Of a DNA stretch of 13,600 nucleotides, positions 1-6,380 are shown in pieces. The translations under genes and the position numbers were made by a program. Position 1 is the first letter of the stretch, and each line of letters opens with the position of its first letter. The DNA comes from an uncultured Hyphomicrobiales bacterium (GTDB taxonomy: Bacteria > Pseudomonadota > Alphaproteobacteria > Rhizobiales > CAJQND01). The notes beneath the pieces were generated by a model. That model ran no database searches. It worked only from the letters and a program-made list of their open reading frames with translations, and was not told the DNA's origin. Location: NCBI GenBank assembly GCA_905479595.1, contig CAJQND010000407.1, forward strand, positions 1-13,600. The letters run 5' to 3'.

Positions 1-87
1 ATAGAACAAATAAAGAACAATGTCGAGAGGATTAATTCATCCAGGTTTGCCCGTTAGTAAGCGGGTTTCATCTTTGTCAAGGCGACC

Positions 88-112
88 CATCAGCCAAGCT
101 GATGTTTAATTT
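88..112 (+). terminator. Probable intrinsic terminator of a gene left of the window
   Basis: A 7-bp perfect stem, CATCAGC (88-94) and GCTGATG (98-104), closes on a CAA loop and is followed by a T-rich stretch (TTTAATTT). On the + strand this has the form of a rho-independent terminator. The gene it would serve lies off the left edge. A weaker hairpin (CCCGTT/AGCGGG, 50-65) precedes it. The T tract is interrupted, so it could instead be a regulatory inverted repeat. Confidence 0.4.
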
Positions 113-127
113 GAACTTTTCGTCGTG

Positions 128-153
128 AACGTGTGGCAGAAATACGACACGTT
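128..153. repeat. Inverted repeat AACGTGT-N12-ACACGTT
   Basis: Two perfect 7-bp arms (128-134 and 147-153) are separated by 12 bp, just upstream of the FNR-type box of the OmpW gene. The spacing would suit a dimeric regulator contacting two half-sites about two helical turns apart. It could also be chance. No regulator can be named. Confidence 0.3.
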
Positions 154-171
154 TAGTAAATGCGTTCCGTA

Positions 172-210
172 TTGATTCAAATCAAATAAAGGTTTCTGAA
201 GATGGCTTAT
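172..210 (+). promoter_or_regulatory. FNR/FixK-type box and promoter of the OmpW gene
   Basis: Positions 172-185 read TTGATTCAAATCAA, a perfect match to the FNR/FixK/Anr consensus TTGAT-N4-ATCAA. Its centre is at 178.5. A class II activator site (centred at -41.5) would put the transcription start near 220, and a weak -10-like GCTTAT lies at 205-210. The OmpW start region follows at 237-243. OmpW is known to be controlled by oxygen-responsive regulators in enterobacteria, which fits. The -10 is poor, as expected for an activator-dependent promoter. The box is directly visible; the promoter assignment is inferred. Confidence 0.6.
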
Positions 211-232
211 CTGCACGCAGGAGACATTTTTC

Positions 233-251
233 GGAGATGATTATGATATAG
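233..251 (+). other. Strong RBS and ATG codons followed by in-frame TAG, upstream of the OmpW gene
   Basis: GGAG at 233-236 lies 6 nt before ATG 243; a second ATG at 237 is in the same frame. The frame reads ATG ATT ATG ATA TAG and then continues open, without further stops, through the OmpW sequence to 914. If TAG 249-251 were a sense codon, the product would begin M-I-x-N-L-K-I-H-L-A-A, a normal signal-peptide n-region. So either the gene carries a nonsense mutation at codon 3 (counting from 243), or this is a tiny leader ORF (237-251), or it is a sequencing error. Confidence 0.6.
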
Positions 252-266
252 AATTTAAAAATACAC

Positions 267-914
267 TTGGCTGCATTTGCGTTCCTATTTGGTGGCTTAG
301 TGGTGGGCTCTACATTCAATTCTGCCAGCGCGGCAGACCTTGATGCGTCTTATGACGCAGCGCCGATCGAATGGGCAGGGAGCTTTCTGGTGCGTGGCCG
401 CGTGCTCGGTGTTTTTCCAAGCAACAAGCAAAGCTTTATACCAGCTGTGAACACCACAGTGACGAATGCAGTTATTCCAGAAATTGATTTTTCTTACTTC
501 CTCACGGACAACATAGCGTTTGAAACAATTTGTTGTGTGACCTCCCACAAGGTCAAACTTTCGGGTGTCGGCACAATAGGAAAGACCTGGTTCATTCCTG
601 CAACGCTGACAGCGCAGTATCACTTTCATGCGGGCAATGGTTTTAAGCCCTATATTGGTGTGGGTCCGCATATGGCGATCATCTTGTCTGACAAGGCCAA
701 AGCGCCATTTACATCGTTTAAACTAAAAAATCCCCGGTTCGGCGTTGCTTTCCAAGCCGGTGCAGATTTTATGTTAGATGAGCATTGGTTGATCAATGTT
801 GATGTGAAGAAGATTTTTACGTCATTCAAAGCGAACGTGAATAATGGTGCGGTTGTTGGTAAAGCGAAGATCAACCCATGGATCGCTGGTGTCGGGATCG
901 GATATCGCTTCTAA
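267..914 (+). CDS. OmpW-family outer-membrane beta-barrel protein (start uncertain)
   Basis: Predicted small 8-stranded outer-membrane barrel of the OmpW family, associated in other bacteria with uptake or efflux of small hydrophobic compounds and with stress adaptation. From the TTG at 267 it has 215 residues. A hydrophobic segment (2-16) and an A-S-A/A-D cleavage site near residues 22-23 form an export signal, but without the usual basic n-region. Alternating beta-strand segments follow, with FKPYIGVG at 127-133 and NVDVKK near 177-182. The C-terminal residue is Phe, as expected for insertion by the BAM complex. The TTG has no Shine-Dalgarno sequence, whereas ATG 243 has a good one but is cut off by TAG 249-251. 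The gene may therefore be poorly expressed or broken at its start; the rest of the frame is intact. Family assignment comes from overall pattern and is fairly secure; the substrate is unknown. Confidence 0.8.
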   Translation: MAAFAFLFGGLVVGSTFNSASAADLDASYDAAPIEWAGSFLVRGRVLGVFPSNKQSFIPAVNTTVTNAVIPEIDFSYFLTDNIAFETICCVTSHKVKLSGVGTIGKTWFIPATLTAQYHFHAGNGFKPYIGVGPHMAIILSDKAKAPFTSFKLKNPRFGVAFQAGADFMLDEHWLINVDVKKIFTSFKANVNNGAVVGKAKINPWIAGVGIGYRF

Positions 915-940
915 GCTAAAAAATATCTAAACTACAATGG

Positions 941-969
941 CGCGCCTGTTCGTTCAGGCGCGTCTTTTT
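941..969 (+). terminator. Intrinsic terminator of the OmpW gene
   Basis: A perfect 8-bp GC-rich stem (CGCGCCTG 941-948, CAGGCGCG 955-962) with loop TTCGTT is followed by TCTTTTT (963-969), 27 bp after the OmpW stop. The opposite strand lacks an adjacent T run, so it acts mainly on the + strand. It also separates this gene from the convergent mlaF. Confidence 0.9.
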
Positions 970-980
970 GTGTCCAAAAT

Positions 981-1757
981 TCAAGGCTTCAATACATCCA
1001 TTTCGATTGGGCCGTCGGCGCGACCGTGGATGAACTGGTCTACGTGTGCATTGCCGGAGGCGTCGACTTCAATTGCATCGCCTTCCCAGATGATTTCGCC
1101 TTTGTAGATCATTGCGATTTTATCGGCGATCTTACGGGCGGAAGCCATATCATGGGTAATGGATACTGCTGTTGCGCCCAGGTCTTTCACGCATTTGACA
1201 ATGAGATCGTTGATCACATCAGCCATGATCGGATCAAGCCCGGTCGTTGGTTCGTCGAAAAAGATCACGTCAGGATCAGCGGCAATGGCGCGGGCAAGTC
1301 CAACACGCTTTTGCATGCCGCCAGAAAGCTCCGCAGGCGAGAGTTCCCCGACTTCAGAACCTAGTCCAACCTGCGCCAACTTGGCCATGGCAATATCTTT
1401 TGCCTCGCCGCGCGGCATATTCTTACCCTGAATAAGACCAAAGCTGACATTTTCCCAGACAGTTAACGAATCAAACAGAGCAGCGCCCTGAAACAGCATT
1501 CCGAAATGCTGCAACATTTCGCTTTGGTCAGATGTAGATTGGCCGATAACTTCGCGACCATTCACCTGAATTGAACCGGAATCTGCCCGGAGAATACCGA
1601 GAATGCATTTCAGCATAACCGATTTTCCAGACCCTGAGCCGCCAATGATCACAACCGATTGGCCTCGCGGCACATCGAGATTAATGCCATTCAGCACATG
1701 TTTTGCACCGAATGCCTTGCGCACATCGCGCATCTTTATGTGAAGATCTTCACTCAT
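981..1757 (-). CDS. mlaF: Mla-type ABC transporter ATP-binding protein (MlaF-like)
   Basis: Cytoplasmic ATPase of an MCE/Mla-type phospholipid transporter that moves lipids between inner and outer membrane. From ATG 1757 it has 258 residues (E. coli MlaF is about 269). All ABC motifs are present: Walker A GGSGSGKS at 39-46, Q-loop FQ at 89-90, signature LSGGMQ at 144-149, Walker B VIFFDEP at 164-170, and the switch histidine H202. GLIQ and GLDPIMADVI segments are typical of MlaF. An upstream in-frame start at 1886 would run through the end of mlaE and gives arginine-rich, unlikely sequence. ATG 1757 overlaps the mlaE stop as ATGA, indicating translational coupling. It is the last gene of the leftward cluster; no mlaD follows. 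Transporter class is confident; the lipid cargo is inferred. Confidence 0.92.
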   Translation of the reverse strand: MSEDLHIKMRDVRKAFGAKHVLNGINLDVPRGQSVVIIGGSGSGKSVMLKCILGILRADSGSIQVNGREVIGQSTSDQSEMLQHFGMLFQGAALFDSLTVWENVSFGLIQGKNMPRGEAKDIAMAKLAQVGLGSEVGELSPAELSGGMQKRVGLARAIAADPDVIFFDEPTTGLDPIMADVINDLIVKCVKDLGATAVSITHDMASARKIADKIAMIYKGEIIWEGDAIEVDASGNAHVDQFIHGRADGPIEMDVLKP

Positions 1758-2557
1758 GATGAGAACAACAAAGAGGTGAGTACATAATTGGCCGACAAGA
1801 TAAGGATTGAGGCGCTGACCACTGCGTTTGTTGTGGCGCGGCCAACCCCTTGTGCGCCGCCGCGGCTGTTGTAACCGTGATAACACCCCATGACCGCGAT
1901 AATGAAACCAAACACGGCAGACTTAACCAAACCTGAGAAAATATCGTCGAACTCCAGAAAGTCTACGGTGTTCTTTATGTAAACCGTTGAGTTGAATCCA
2001 AGGCTCTTGGTGCCGACAATGTAGCCGCCCATGATGCCGATGGTGTCAGCGACCACAACCAATAACGGCAGGCAAAGCACTGCTGCGATTACCCTTGGCG
2101 CGACGAGATATTTGAACGGGTTGGTCGAAAGGGTCGCCAGAGCATCGATCTGCTCGGTTACGCGCATGGTGCCGAGCTCAGCTGCAATCGCTGCTGACAC
2201 CCTGCCTGCTACCATGAGACCAGCCAGCACGGGACCAAGCTCACGCGTGATCCCAAGGGCGACGATTGATGAAACCAGGCTTTCCGCGTTGAAGCGCGTG
2301 CCGCCAATGTAAATTTGAAGCGCCAGAACGCCGCCGGTAAAAAATGCCGTCAATCCCACCACTGGCAATGAATTGTAACCAATCCGAACCATCTGATCAA
2401 AAATCAGCCGGGGATAAACAGGCGGTGCAAAACAATGCCAAACACTGTCTTTAATAAACACGCACAACCGCCCGATTTCCGCGCAAATCTCCAAAACAAA
2501 CCGGCCAAGTGCGGCGATGAAGTTCAATGCGTCAGTCCTCACTCTTAATATGGTCAC
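1754..2557 (-). CDS. mlaE: Mla-type ABC transporter permease (MlaE family)
   Basis: Inner-membrane permease of the MlaE (DUF140) family, partner of the ATPase encoded directly downstream. Its 267 residues match the family length (about 260). Hydrophobic segments lie near 63-84, 93-120, 152-182, 208-226 and 242-263. The family hallmark around TEQIDAL (134-140) followed by NPFKYLVAPR (146-155) is intact, the coupling region that meets the ATPase. The start shown is GTG 2557, which overlaps the last 26 bp of alr; GTG 2542 is a plausible alternative. Neither has a strong ribosome-binding site, so coupling to alr translation is likely. MCE transporters normally need a periplasmic MlaD-type ring, absent here, so it must be encoded elsewhere or the pair is a remnant. 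Confidence 0.9.
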   Translation of the reverse strand: MTILRVRTDALNFIAALGRFVLEICAEIGRLCVFIKDSVWHCFAPPVYPRLIFDQMVRIGYNSLPVVGLTAFFTGGVLALQIYIGGTRFNAESLVSSIVALGITRELGPVLAGLMVAGRVSAAIAAELGTMRVTEQIDALATLSTNPFKYLVAPRVIAAVLCLPLLVVVADTIGIMGGYIVGTKSLGFNSTVYIKNTVDFLEFDDIFSGLVKSAVFGFIIAVMGCYHGYNSRGGAQGVGRATTNAVVSASILILSANYVLTSLLFSS

Positions 2558-3671
2558 AGGAATACATCCTGGTTGCGCGCGAGCCTAATCCTGTAAGAAT
2601 CTCATAAGATATAGTTCCCGCCCGCGCAGCAATCTCATCGATTGTGACATGCGGGCCCAAAAGCTCCACATGATCGCCACGGTGGCCAATTTCGACTGGA
2701 ATTGCGGTCACGTCAACCGTAATCATGTCCATCGATATTCGGCCAATAACCGGGGCGAAAAATCCATCAATCCATACTCGCGTATCAGGCAAGTCCGGCA
2801 TTGACGAAAGAGCGCGCGGATAGCCATCCGCATATCCGGCAGAAACCACTGCAATCTTGCTGTCTTGCTTCGCCTGCCAGGTGCCCCCATAACCAATTGT
2901 TTCACCCTTTGGCACAGTTCTGACCTGGGAAATGGTCCCGAGCAGGCGCACAACAGGCTGCATCGGATTTTTAGAATTCTCCGCGCCCGGATTGCCGCCG
3001 TATAAGGCGATGCCGGGGCGGGTCAGATCAAAACCAAATGCGCTGCCATTAAAAATACCCGGTGAATTGGCAATGCTGGCGGGTGCATTGGGCAACAATG
3101 AGCGCAAATGATTGAATTGTTCCAGCTGGCGGGCATTCATAACATCGCCGGGTATTTCGCCATTGGCCAGATGAGACACGATTAAGGTCAGTTCAAACTG
3201 ATCTAGCAAATCGGGATGCGTGTGCAATGTATCTATATCGCTTACCGTTAAACCAACACGGTTCATACCGGTTTCAATATGTATGGCTGCCGGAAGGCGC
3301 GTGCCTCTTGAAGTGCATAATTCTGCCCACTCAGCAATCTCATCAAGGCTTGAAAGCGACGGGCGGGCATTGGCTTCCGCAGTGATGCCTGCTGTGCCTG
3401 GCATTAAACCGTTCAATATATAAATAACCGCATCCGGCAAGGTTTTGCGCAAATCAATTGCTTCATCAACAAGGGCGACGAAGAAAATACGGCAACCTGC
3501 GGCCCATAATGCCGTGGCGCATTGCTCCATGCCCAGACCGTATGCATTGGCTTTGATTGCTGCGCCGCATTCAGCAGGCAAGCTCATTTGCGCGAGCTTG
3601 CGGTAGTTGTTTTGAAGTGCGGCTAAATCAACATGCATGATCGTGCCAGCATGGGCGGTATCAGTCGTCAT
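2532..3671 (-). CDS. alr: Alanine racemase
   Basis: PLP enzyme interconverting L- and D-alanine, supplying D-alanine for peptidoglycan. Numbered from the upstream GTG 3680 (382 residues), the PLP lysine is K43 in AIKANAYGLG (41-50). RPGIALYGG lies at 221-229, and GYADGYPR at 282-289 with Y283 is the segment I assign to the second catalytic base. GRISMDM at 313-319 is also conserved. Length matches the family (about 360-390). ATG 3671 (379 residues) is preferred over GTG 3680 on codon grounds; neither has a clear Shine-Dalgarno sequence. It lies about 20 bp downstream of an Lrp/AsnC regulator on the same strand, recalling dadR-dadX type arrangements, and its 3' end overlaps mlaE. An active racemase is well supported. 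Whether it is the anabolic or a catabolic isozyme cannot be told. Confidence 0.95.
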   Translation of the reverse strand: MTTDTAHAGTIMHVDLAALQNNYRKLAQMSLPAECGAAIKANAYGLGMEQCATALWAAGCRIFFVALVDEAIDLRKTLPDAVIYILNGLMPGTAGITAEANARPSLSSLDEIAEWAELCTSRGTRLPAAIHIETGMNRVGLTVSDIDTLHTHPDLLDQFELTLIVSHLANGEIPGDVMNARQLEQFNHLRSLLPNAPASIANSPGIFNGSAFGFDLTRPGIALYGGNPGAENSKNPMQPVVRLLGTISQVRTVPKGETIGYGGTWQAKQDSKIAVVSAGYADGYPRALSSMPDLPDTRVWIDGFFAPVIGRISMDMITVDVTAIPVEIGHRGDHVELLGPHVTIDEIAARAGTISYEILTGLGSRATRMYSCDHIKSED

Positions 3672-3691
3672 GGGCGGCACAATAACGTCGT

Positions 3692-4162
3692 TTACACATA
3701 GCTCAAGGGCAGGGCGGTTGTGGACTTGATTTCTTCCATAACAAAACTCGACGATACGTCTGAGAGCTCAATACGCTCAATCAATCGCTGGTAGAGCTGA
3801 TCGTAAGATTTCATATCGGGAACAATAGCGGTCAAAATGTAATCGGTTTGACCACTGGTGCGCAGCACCTCTGTGATTTCGCTCATTCCCGCAACCGCCT
3901 TGTGAAATGCATCAAGCCATTCAGGCGTGTGCTTATCCGTGCGCACCGAAATCAAAACCCTGAGACCAAGATTCATTTTTTGGGGATCAAGCAATGCCAC
4001 CCGCGCGCGGATAACCCCGTCATCATCCAACCGCTTTATGCGCCGCCAGCAAGCATTGCGCGATAAATGCACACGCTCTGCAATTGCATTTAATGGCAAA
4101 TCACAATTGGTCTGAAGAAGACGCAGAATGGATCTGTCAAAGTCATCGAGATTTATTCCCAT
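3692..4162 (-). CDS. Lrp/AsnC family transcriptional regulator
   Basis: DNA-binding regulator of the feast/famine family, 156 residues, the typical length. An N-terminal winged helix-turn-helix lies at about 5-60 (LNAIAERVHLSRNACWRRIKRL region). A C-terminal ligand-binding RAM domain lies at about 65-150, with the effector-loop sequence SGQTDYIL at 103-110 and the C-terminal IKSTTALPL at 145-153. ATG 4162 starts the protein right at the family N-terminus, but no obvious ribosome-binding site precedes it. It is the first gene of lrp-alr-mlaE-mlaF and is divergent from the DUF6356 gene across 115 bp, where Lrp-type regulators usually bind and control themselves. By analogy with DadR, alanine is a reasonable effector guess; nothing in the sequence proves it. 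Confidence 0.92.
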   Translation of the reverse strand: MGINLDDFDRSILRLLQTNCDLPLNAIAERVHLSRNACWRRIKRLDDDGVIRARVALLDPQKMNLGLRVLISVRTDKHTPEWLDAFHKAVAGMSEITEVLRTSGQTDYILTAIVPDMKSYDQLYQRLIERIELSDVSSSFVMEEIKSTTALPLSYV

Positions 4163-4277
4163 GCAAATTGAATATCACGGGACAAAAGTAAAGAAAACAG
4201 GAAATATTGAGAGATTTTAAGACGTTTTTCCCTGCGGCATTGTGTCAAAAACATAGGAGGCTTTTAAGGAGAAAAAA

Positions 4278-4538
4278 ATGGCTAACAATCCTCTTACCCT
4301 GTTTACCGATCATCCAGCCACCGTCGATGAAACATATGGCGAGCACTTTGTGTATGCCAGTTCACGCGGGTTGAAAATGCTTGGCGCAGGGTGCGCGGCG
4401 GTTGTTCATGCCTTTTTGCCATTCCTGTTTGAGACCACCGCCAGCACCATGATGAAGGAACTGGCCGGTGAAATGGGCCAAAGACGTGACGAGGCCGAGA
4501 AAAACTCGGCAGATGCTGCATTGTCTGCAAACAGCTAA
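4278..4538 (+). CDS. DUF6356 family small protein
   Basis: A protein of 86 residues. The N-terminal pattern (LFTDHPATVDETYGEHFVYA, 8-27) and the hydrophobic core (GAGCAAVVHAFLPFLFETTAS at about 36-56) match the small alphaproteobacterial proteins I know as DUF6356. The hydrophobic stretch could be one membrane segment or a buried helix. The C-terminal third is charged and likely helical (MMKELAGEMGQRRDEAEKN). Start is clear: AAGGAG at 4266-4271 lies 6 nt before ATG 4278. It stands alone, divergent from lrp and convergent with dnaB. Function is unknown. Confidence 0.85.
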   Translation: MANNPLTLFTDHPATVDETYGEHFVYASSRGLKMLGAGCAAVVHAFLPFLFETTASTMMKELAGEMGQRRDEAEKNSADAALSANS

Positions 4539-4595
4539 GCCAGCATTCGAATTTCCAACAAGCGAGCCGTTGAACCTGCATTACGTCTACTTTTC

Positions 4596-4709
4596 TACCT
4601 GAAAAGGTATGTGCGGGATAAGTGGGCCGGGAGAGATTCTCCGGTTGCTCAGGTCCGGTTTGCTAAAAGCGAGGGCGTCATCGGGAGGGATGGCGCCTTC
4701 GTCTTTTTT
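4596..4709 (+). terminator. Hairpin-rich 3' region ending in an intrinsic terminator
   Basis: The terminator proper is a 10-bp stem with two G-T pairs (4670-4679 with 4692-4701), a 12-nt loop and TCTTTTTT (4702-4709). It probably ends the DUF6356 transcript. Before it come a TACCT-GAAA-AGGTA hairpin (4596-4609) and a GGAGA-GAT-TCTCC hairpin near 4630-4642. On the minus strand the same stem is followed by CTTTT and could also help end dnaB transcription. The gap 4539-4736 holds no credible ORF. Confidence 0.6.
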
Positions 4710-4736
4710 AACGCTACGGTTTGAGATGTTTGCGAA

Positions 4737-6233
4737 CTATTCGTACTGATCAGGCAGATATTCATCGCTGATATAATTAGAGAACCGGGTGAGTTCTGCC
4801 TGGAACAGCAGCTTGATAGTTCCAGTTGGACCGTGACGTTGTTTGCCGATGATTACCTCGGCAATGCCTGTCAGCTTGTCCATTTCTTCCTGCCATTCGA
4901 AATGTTCAGGCGTGTTTTCGCGCGGCTGGCGGCGCTCCACGTAGTATTCTTCGCGGAAAACGAAGGCGACCACATCGGCATCCTGCTCAATTGAGCCAGA
5001 TTCACGCAAATCTGAAAGTTGTGGGCGTTTGTCTTCTCGTTGCTCCACCTGGCGTGACAACTGGGACAAAGCCATAACCGGAACATCAAGCTCTTTGGCC
5101 AGTGCTTTTAAGCCGGTGGTGATTTCGGTGACTTCCTGCACCCGGCTTTCTGATGATCGGCGGGCTGAGCCAGCGAGGAGTTGCAGATAGTCAACCACGA
5201 TCAGACCAAGTCCGCGTTGGCGCTTCAAACGCCTGGCGCGCGCCGCGAGTTGGGCAATTGTTATGCCGCCGGTATCGTCAATATAAAGCGGCAGGGAAGA
5301 AAGTTCCTGACTAACCTCAACAAGGCGCTGGAATTCAGTTTCAGAAATCTTGCCGCGACGGATCTTCTCAGAGGAAATTTCCGAGCGTTCGGAAAGAATA
5401 CGTGCAGCCAGTTGTTCCGATGACATTTCCAAAGAGAAAAAGGCGACAACTCCGCCGTCCAGAACTTTCGTTGTGCCATCTGTCTGGTGTTCTGCACGGT
5501 AATTTTTTGCAACTTGATATGCGATATTGGTCGCGAGCGACGTTTTGCCCATAGAAGGGCGCCCTGCGAGGATGATCAAGTCAGAGCGTTGCAAACCGCC
5601 CATGCGCTGATCGATGTCGGTTAACCCACACGATATGCCCGATAATCCACCATCGCGCTCATAGGCGGCCGCGGCCATATCAATCGCGTCGGTAAGGGCA
5701 ACGCCAAATTGCTGGAAGCCCTGGCCGTATTTTCCGGTTTCTGCGAGTTGATAAAGCTCTTGCTCAGCGCGTTCAATAAGTTCGCGTGGTGACGAGGCCA
5801 CCGTTGCGTCATAGGAATCATTGACGATATCAGTGCCGATGTTGATCAGTACACGTCTTTGCGCCAGCTCGTAAATGATGCGGCCATATTCTTCGGCATT
5901 GATAATTGTCGTTGCAGCTGCTGCCAGTCGCGCCAAATATGCTGGGCCGCCAATTTCAGTTAGAGTTGCGTCGCTTTCGAAAAACGTTTTCAACGTTACA
6001 GGTGAAGCGAGCTTGCCCGTTCTAATGAGCGTTGAAGTGGCTTCATAGATGCGCGCATGCAATGGTTCATAGAAATGGCTTACATCAAGAAAGCCGGAAA
6101 CCCGGTCGCATGCCTCATTATTGACCAGGATTGCGCCAAGAAGCGCCTGTTCGGCTTCAAGATTGTGCGGAGCATGGCGAAATTCGCCGTCTTCGCCATC
6201 ATCATCTTGTAAAATTTGGGCAACTTGTTCCAT
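4737..6233 (-). CDS. dnaB: Replicative DNA helicase DnaB
   Basis: Hexameric 5'-3' helicase that unwinds DNA ahead of the replication fork. From ATG 6233 it has 498 residues, the usual alphaproteobacterial size. The N-terminal primase-interaction domain begins at APHNLEAEQALLGAIL (21-36). The RecA-like C-terminal domain has Walker A GRPSMGKT (224-231), SLEMS (267-271), Walker B LIVVDYLQLL (344-353), the SQLSRQVEQRE region (390-400), DLRESGSIEQDAD (408-420) and KQRHGPTG (464-471). No intein interrupts it. GTG 6260 is an in-frame alternative that would add 9 residues; ATG 6233 with AAGGGA just upstream gives the family-like N-terminus. It is not close-coupled to cfa: 120-150 bp separate them. 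Confidence 0.97.
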   Translation of the reverse strand: MEQVAQILQDDDGEDGEFRHAPHNLEAEQALLGAILVNNEACDRVSGFLDVSHFYEPLHARIYEATSTLIRTGKLASPVTLKTFFESDATLTEIGGPAYLARLAAAATTIINAEEYGRIIYELAQRRVLINIGTDIVNDSYDATVASSPRELIERAEQELYQLAETGKYGQGFQQFGVALTDAIDMAAAAYERDGGLSGISCGLTDIDQRMGGLQRSDLIILAGRPSMGKTSLATNIAYQVAKNYRAEHQTDGTTKVLDGGVVAFFSLEMSSEQLAARILSERSEISSEKIRRGKISETEFQRLVEVSQELSSLPLYIDDTGGITIAQLAARARRLKRQRGLGLIVVDYLQLLAGSARRSSESRVQEVTEITTGLKALAKELDVPVMALSQLSRQVEQREDKRPQLSDLRESGSIEQDADVVAFVFREEYYVERRQPRENTPEHFEWQEEMDKLTGIAEVIIGKQRHGPTGTIKLLFQAELTRFSNYISDEYLPDQYE

Positions 6234-6336
6234 AGGTCCCTTGATACATGATTCACGCACTCAGCTGCAGACGAATGTGCGCCAAACGCGTTATTATGTA
6301 CGTTATTCCCGAAAATCACAGTCACAGCGCTTTTAT

Positions 6337-6355
6337 AAAATCAGTTCTTGATTTT
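6337..6355. repeat. Inverted repeat downstream of cfa
   Basis: AAAATCA (6337-6343) and TGATTTT (6349-6355) form a 7-bp stem with a 5-nt loop, in the 120-bp gap between the cfa stop and the dnaB start region. It could be a weak cfa terminator or an operator for dnaB. It is AT-rich and lacks a proper T tract on the minus strand, so neither role is certain. No strong dnaB promoter was recognised in the gap. Confidence 0.3.
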
Positions 6356-6380
6356 TAGGCGCTGGCGTGGGCGGACCACT

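Noticed and set aside
941..969. Bidirectional terminator shared by OmpW and mlaF
   Set aside because: A T run adjoins the stem only on the + strand; on the minus strand the nearest T run is too far away.
1758..1886. N-terminal extension of the Mla ATPase
   Set aside because: The extension translates the end of mlaE in another frame and is arginine-rich; ATG 1757 with the ATGA overlap gives the normal family start.
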